From Thalassospira lohafexi (GTDB lineage Bacteria; Pseudomonadota; Alphaproteobacteria; Rhodospirillales; Thalassospiraceae): a DNA stretch of 64,000 bases. Under the pieces are notes generated by a model, which saw only the letters and a program-made list of their open reading frames with translations, was not told the origin of the DNA and made no database searches. Both the position numbers and the translations under genes were made by a program. Below are positions 59,860 through 64,000 of this stretch, piece after piece. Within the stretch, counting starts at the first letter, position 1. Each line of letters begins with the position of its first letter. The stretch covers positions 248,001-312,000 of the forward strand of contig NZ_NXGX01000001.1 in the NCBI RefSeq assembly GCF_002844275.1, read 5' to 3'.

Positions 59860-60777
59860 ATGTTAAGGCTGGCGAAAGACTTTATTCACGATTTCCTTGA
59901 AAACCGCAGCTTCGATAAATACGGGACTGCAATTGGTTGGCAAAATGCTGCTGTGTATGATGAGTACCATCAGAAATGCAAGGCAGCTTACCAACATTCG
60001 AGCTCGCCAGAATGGTCAGAGCTTGCATTGGAGTTCCGTGACAAAGGTATAGTATCAATCCAGAACGATGAGACGATTGCAGTAGGCAAAGTCATCATGC
60101 AGGCGCTGGAGAAGTACCGTGAAGTGACAGAAAAATGGAGCAGCGGTAGTACGGCCAACATTGAAAACTACAACGGAAACATTTTGTTGGATTTTCCAGA
60201 GTTGCGCCCCTTGTTCGAAGGCCCCCTAAAGCACGCTCTGGAGGCTATCTACAGCAGCCACTATAAATTGCTGTATGCGGTGATGATGTATAGTCACCGA
60301 CAGCAAGAAAGTGCGGTCGCTTCCCAGCTTTGGCATAGCGATGCTGGGCCTGGATCATGCATCAATGTGATGTTTTTGCCTCATGGTGTAACGAAAGAGA
60401 GCGGTGCACTTCAAGCTGTACACTGGGGACACACCAAAACTTTACTTCGTGGCGCGAGAAAATATCAACGCGAACATGTTAGAAAACCTGGTGGCGTTAC
60501 TGAACCTGCTGCGATTCGCCGTCTGAAGTGTGAGTATTACGAAAAACGAATTGCTGCTGACTTTAAAGGTGAAGTTTCGCAGCCGGAAGGTGAAGGCGGG
60601 ATGCTTGTACTTTTCCGGAACAATTGCATACATCGCGGCGGATATCCGGCTGCTGGGCACGAAAGATATGCGTATATTTTCCATATGTATCCCAGCATCA
60701 CGAGCCCAGATATCGAAGATTATTTCAATGTAGGTCGTCCCAAAAAGGTTCCTTATCCAAAAGATCCAGCTTTCTGA
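59860..60777 (+). CDS. PhyH-like Fe(II)/2-oxoglutarate dioxygenase
   Basis: This is a 305-residue cytoplasmic protein. The metal triad is clear: H159 and D161 in QLWHSDAGPG, and H258 in NNCIHRGGYPAAG, with R269 for 2-oxoglutarate. This is a phytanoyl-CoA-dioxygenase-like fold. Such enzymes hydroxylate or oxidise small molecules or sugars. AGGG is the ribosome site. The polysaccharide context suggests oxidation of a sugar or amino acid substituent, but no substrate can be named. Confidence 0.78.
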   Translation: MLRLAKDFIHDFLENRSFDKYGTAIGWQNAAVYDEYHQKCKAAYQHSSSPEWSELALEFRDKGIVSIQNDETIAVGKVIMQALEKYREVTEKWSSGSTANIENYNGNILLDFPELRPLFEGPLKHALEAIYSSHYKLLYAVMMYSHRQQESAVASQLWHSDAGPGSCINVMFLPHGVTKESGALQAVHWGHTKTLLRGARKYQREHVRKPGGVTEPAAIRRLKCEYYEKRIAADFKGEVSQPEGEGGMLVLFRNNCIHRGGYPAAGHERYAYIFHMYPSITSPDIEDYFNVGRPKKVPYPKDPAF

Positions 60778-60873
60778 AGTTATTTTGAGTGCTAGGTGCT
60801 GATTGACGGATCGCTTGATCAGAAATCAATACATGCCAGTATGGCGATAATACTTATTCAAGGGAGATCGGCA

Positions 60874-61701
60874 TTGTTCCGCCGTCAGAGTTTTTTACGT
60901 CAATTCGCTTCTGCTTTGTATCGTGCCTTGCGGCACCCCGCGAAGAGCCCTTCAGACCACAGATTGTTTGCGCGGCTGATGATGAAGCCCCGCATTTTTG
61001 GCATCTACGGTTTAATTGTGCAGTCATGTGACCGGCAGAGAATCAAAAGCACTCCGCTACCAGATGCTAGCGATCAGTCTGCTGCAGCTCGTGCCATACG
61101 GCATAACGTCACGCAGATTTTGAATAAGTTTGTTACGACATCACGGCGTGTTGAACCGATTTATCAAATTGCAACAACGCCATGGCGCGATTTAAAGGAT
61201 GAAAAACTTCTGATCATTGGTTGTCGGAACGTCCTTGAATTACATCAAGCGAATTTTGCAGGGTTCCGCTGGAACAATATTTCTGGACTTGATCTGTTTT
61301 CCATTAACCCGAAGATCATGTCGATGAATATGGAAGACATGAACGGAATTAATGACGCTTCATTTGACGTCGTGACGATGGTCAACACTCTTGAATACAG
61401 CCTTAAACCAACACAAGTGTTCGATGAGGTAAATAGAATACTTCGTCCGGGGGGGCGGTTTGTTTTTACTTATGGAAGGCATATGGAAGAAAAGGCTGTT
61501 GTTTCTCCTGCGTCGGGTGAAGAGTTTGTCGATGAACCTCATTACTATCCAGCTGCTAAGCACGTGAAGTACTTGCATGATATCGGAATGAAACTATTTT
61601 GGCATGACGAGATTTCCAAGGAAAATTCAGTTGGCCTGATGCAGGCAAATCATCGCCTTGGCTTTATAAAACAGGCCGCCTTACTCGATCCTCCGTTTTG
61701 A
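60874..61701 (+). CDS. Class I SAM-dependent methyltransferase
   Basis: In this 275-residue protein the SAM-binding region is KLLIIGCRNVLELHQ, followed by SFDVVTMVNTLEY and RILRPGGRFVFTYG, which fits Methyltransf_11. The start is uncertain: a TTG at 60874 has AAGGGAGA seven bases upstream, while an in-frame GTG at 60796 and ATG at 60841 have no ribosome site. The N-terminal basic stretch is unusual. It may modify a sugar of the cluster. It converges on the SGNH gene. Confidence 0.75.
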   Translation: MFRRQSFLRQFASALYRALRHPAKSPSDHRLFARLMMKPRIFGIYGLIVQSCDRQRIKSTPLPDASDQSAAARAIRHNVTQILNKFVTTSRRVEPIYQIATTPWRDLKDEKLLIIGCRNVLELHQANFAGFRWNNISGLDLFSINPKIMSMNMEDMNGINDASFDVVTMVNTLEYSLKPTQVFDEVNRILRPGGRFVFTYGRHMEEKAVVSPASGEEFVDEPHYYPAAKHVKYLHDIGMKLFWHDEISKENSVGLMQANHRLGFIKQAALLDPPF

Positions 61702-61717
61702 TCAACAATAGCCAATG

Positions 61718-63094
61718 TCACTTATTGTCCGATTGTGTGACATTGGCGATCATTTCAGCCACAAGGGAATAGCCTGCATCGTTGAAGTGGGAGCCCGGAT
61801 ACCAGTAAAATGCTTCTGGGCCTCCAAGTTCAAATTGTCTCGTTTTCACATCGATGATGTTGATTCCCGCTGCCTGCGCTAGATCGGTAACTATGTTATG
61901 CATCCAACTGTCTTCGGCAGGCGCGGATGGGTCAAAAAGGTCGCAGCTTGTATCCCATGCAGGCAGGTAAACCACATGCAATTGACCACCCCAAGAAGAA
62001 ACTTCACGGTCTGCTTCAACGAAAATGTCGTTCAGAAGCGAGAAGTTTTGATTTGTTTTGGGGCATGACACGAGGCCTAAAGCTGTCCTCAGACGTATCA
62101 GTTTGAGAGTATCCTTGGCCGAGAAAGAAGGTGTCTTCATGTCTAACTCCGACTCCTTCAATTGATCAAATTGCTCTGCGATAAATACACGAAGAGCTTG
62201 GTCTATCTGTGACTGTTTTGAGGCAAGCTTGTTGGAGAAACCGGGTTTTAGGTATGCAAGAAGTTTGCTGTTCTGTTCTTCAATGATCATGTTCGTGTGC
62301 ATGTCATTGCCTTCATAGAAAAACCAGAACACGTGCTTCGGCGTCTTTGCTGCAACATACTCTTTTAGCAGAGCGAGTTGAATAAGTGGACCTGTGCCAC
62401 CGACCCCGAAACTTTGTGTGGGAATACTTTTATTGTTCAGCTGAGCCTGTGCGGAAGATTCAGGTTGCACACACGCGCCTTGGGCAAATGAATCTCCCAG
62501 AAGCGCTACATCAAGTGGTTCATCTTCAGTAGGATAGTATGAAGTATTATTAAAGCCAAAGTTGTCACTTTGGAAGACTAGCCACTTCCCACTTTCATTG
62601 CAGTAAACCGACTTGCTGTTGGCTACATTTGTCAGGGGCAGGGTTGGTGTCCCGTCAATAGAGATACCGTCAGGCAGGCCATTCAGCAAAAAGGTGGTCG
62701 GGCTGAAAGTTGGCCAAGCATCCAAACCGTCTTTTCGTAAATCATCAATAACCTGTGATGTAGTTCTTTCGTCAAACTGTCTACCTGCTTGCGCGGCATG
62801 ACTTGATATATTAGCCGATCTAGCTTGGATTTTATTGTAAGGATCTGTTTGTGAATAAAGAAACAACTCAAATCCAATTAGGAAAATACCCATTGTGACA
62901 AGCGTGATCGCTGAATAATCCCTGAGCCGCTTTATAAGGCATCCGAGAGCCGATATAGCTAGCAATATGATGGGAAATCCCAAATAAATTGAAATGTATT
63001 TAGGGCTTACAAGATATGTCTCACTTGAGACGCACAGAAAGACCACGGCTGCCAAGGAAAGCAGCAGGCCGGAAAGATTAATTATGAAGTACAT
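61718..63094 (-). CDS. Membrane-anchored SGNH hydrolase-like protein
   Basis: This 458-residue protein has about three N-terminal helices (residues 1-80), then a periplasmic SGNH domain. Block I is LLGDSFAQG (S202), block III is FFYEGNDMHT, and block V is GSHFNDAGY (H436). AlgX/SGNH proteins of this type acetylate or de-acetylate polysaccharides at the cell surface. It shares the minus strand with the following radical SAM gene, 39 bases apart. Deacetylation and O-acetyl transfer are both possible. Confidence 0.78.
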   Translation of the reverse strand: MYFIINLSGLLLSLAAVVFLCVSSETYLVSPKYISIYLGFPIILLAISALGCLIKRLRDYSAITLVTMGIFLIGFELFLYSQTDPYNKIQARSANISSHAAQAGRQFDERTTSQVIDDLRKDGLDAWPTFSPTTFLLNGLPDGISIDGTPTLPLTNVANSKSVYCNESGKWLVFQSDNFGFNNTSYYPTEDEPLDVALLGDSFAQGACVQPESSAQAQLNNKSIPTQSFGVGGTGPLIQLALLKEYVAAKTPKHVFWFFYEGNDMHTNMIIEEQNSKLLAYLKPGFSNKLASKQSQIDQALRVFIAEQFDQLKESELDMKTPSFSAKDTLKLIRLRTALGLVSCPKTNQNFSLLNDIFVEADREVSSWGGQLHVVYLPAWDTSCDLFDPSAPAEDSWMHNIVTDLAQAAGINIIDVKTRQFELGGPEAFYWYPGSHFNDAGYSLVAEMIANVTQSDNK

Positions 63095-63133
63095 ACTTAT
63101 ACCAACTAAGGTCAGAAAGCTTGAACGGTGTGA

Positions 63134-64000
63134 TTATTGCGCTGCAACTGTGGCCTGTTTTTCCTCGACAAGCTCAGGGTTGCGCAAAAGGCGTTTCAGG
63201 TTTACCCGTGTCAGTAGGCGGGTCAACCCGGTAAGCTCCGTACCATACGTGTTCAAATACCACTGAGCCATCTGCTTTTGCTTTTCGTCTTGAACAAATC
63301 GGACAGTTCGGCGCGGGCCCGGGGCGGTGATGGACCCAAACTGGTTGTTTTCGATAACCTGTTCGAAGTCATAATGGAAATCATGTGCCGGCGTTGCCGC
63401 AGCTCCATCAAGTACATCAATGGCGTAGTTGGTGCACCAAACCATTAGCTCATCGATGAACTGTTTCTGAGGGCTGTTCAAGGAACCTAGCTTGTCGGAC
63501 AAAAGGGTCTCGACGGCGTCGCCCATAATCATGCCAATTTCTTTGAAAGCTTGAATTATGGCCATCGATTTATGACGATAAAGAACGTTGTTACCGACTT
63601 CACCATCAATATACTTCTGAACGTCCGTTGGTGAATTAAGAGCTTCAGCTAGATTGTCCTGATTCTCCCACAGTTCAGAGCGGGTCTCAGCTCGGAAGCT
63701 ATCAATGATGGTTTTTAGCTTCGCGGGAATGGTCGATTGACGATTGTATATATGTTCAATGACTTCGAACATTCCAACGCTATTGTCATTCAATAGTTTC
63801 CGGGCAAGCGCAAAGTATCCGTCGTTGTTAATAAGCACGATTAAGAGGCTGTACACGCGGCATTCAACATATTCGTCAAACGACATGGTGTTGGTTTCTA
63901 CAACGACTTCTTCAATTTCGCCTTCAGCAAAGCTGTTACCAGCGATGTCAAAAATACCAAAACAGCGTGGAATAGCACGATACTTTGTAACAAGGCCAAA
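63134..64000 (-). CDS. B12-binding radical SAM protein, C-terminal part (5' end outside window)
   Basis: The frame runs off the right edge with no stop, so the start is not seen; an internal ATG at 63886 should not be taken as the start. The last 288 residues include FGLVTKYRAIPRCFG and EGEIEEVVVETNTMSFDEY, which I associate with the C-terminal region of the B12-dependent radical SAM proteins of surface-polysaccharide clusters. The Cys cluster CxxxCxxC and the B12 domain lie outside. The C-terminus is helical. I infer the family from this tail only. Confidence 0.55.
   Translation of the reverse strand, partial: FGLVTKYRAIPRCFGIFDIAGNSFAEGEIEEVVVETNTMSFDEYVECRVYSLLIVLINNDGYFALARKLLNDNSVGMFEVIEHIYNRQSTIPAKLKTIIDSFRAETRSELWENQDNLAEALNSPTDVQKYIDGEVGNNVLYRHKSMAIIQAFKEIGMIMGDAVETLLSDKLGSLNSPQKQFIDELMVWCTNYAIDVLDGAAATPAHDFHYDFEQVIENNQFGSITAPGPRRTVRFVQDEKQKQMAQWYLNTYGTELTGLTRLLTRVNLKRLLRNPELVEEKQATVAAQ

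Noticed and set aside
63134-63886. Complete 250-residue protein starting at the internal ATG 63886
   Set aside because: The frame continues upstream without a stop to the window edge and the upstream codons are clearly coding-like (FGLVTKYRAIPRCFG).

Overview
The window looks like a chromosomal segment of a free-living alphaproteobacterium. GcrA (a cell-cycle regulator confined to that class), an NnrU protein, a DUF3035 lipoprotein, a sodium-type PomA/PomB stator and the codon style all point that way. A marine Rhodospirillales such as Thalassospira is my best guess, but this is an inference and not proven by the sequence. LAYOUT. (1) 1-8.7 kb, transport and regulation: the tail of a ketopantoate reductase (panE-like), a divergent TetR/14-TM efflux pair with a clear palindromic operator, a DMT-family exporter, a lone AraC regulator, a hypothetical protein, and a divergent AraC(cupin)/MFS pair. 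(2) 8.7-21.6 kb, housekeeping and signalling singletons: periplasmic 2',3'-cyclic nucleotidase (cpdB), gcrA, NnrU, a small B12-domain-like protein, a Nudix/DUF4743 protein, an ACT-domain protein, an MHYT-GGDEF-EAL c-di-GMP protein, an M23 endopeptidase, a sterol-desaturase-type hydroxylase, a methyltransferase and a MaoC hydratase. (3) 21.8-31.8 kb, a conserved core block on the + strand: ribF, ileS, lspA, a DUF3035 lipoprotein, an M16 peptidase pair (one with and one without the zinc motif) and mutL with the endonuclease motif. (4) 32.4-35.7 kb, a minus-strand motility unit: pomA, pomB, and a pseudo-receiver/pentapeptide-repeat protein. (5) 36-43.8 kb, metal handling: a DUF2218/siderophore-interacting reductase, a secreted HEXXH protein, a four-gene manganese-type ABC importer (sitDCBA-like), and divergent mntR with a palindromic site between them. 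(6) 43.85-64 kb, a visibly AT-richer surface-polysaccharide island that continues past the right edge. It carries glycosyltransferases, gmd, and a translationally coupled HisH/HisF/two-amidotransferase cassette. It also carries a capsule-type glycosyltransferase, a GNAT, an SpsF/oxidoreductase/DegT run, a PseB-like dehydratase, a PhyH-type oxygenase, methyltransferases, an SGNH protein and a B12-radical SAM protein. HOW THE GENES WORK TOGETHER. The island most likely makes an unusual amino sugar or nonulosonate-like sugar bearing amidine groups: HisH releases ammonia from glutamine, the HisF paralog (missing a cyclase acid) passes it on, and two paralogous PP-loop enzymes use it. The DegT aminotransferase, the Gfo/Idh oxidoreductase, the SpsF-type nucleotidyltransferase and the 4,6-dehydratases supply or activate sugars. 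The most novel-looking items are the paired amidotransferases served by one HisH/HisF, the phosphorylation-dead receiver fused to pentapeptide repeats behind the stator genes, and a compact structured element at 5137-5256. I saw no tRNA, rRNA, CRISPR array or insertion sequence.
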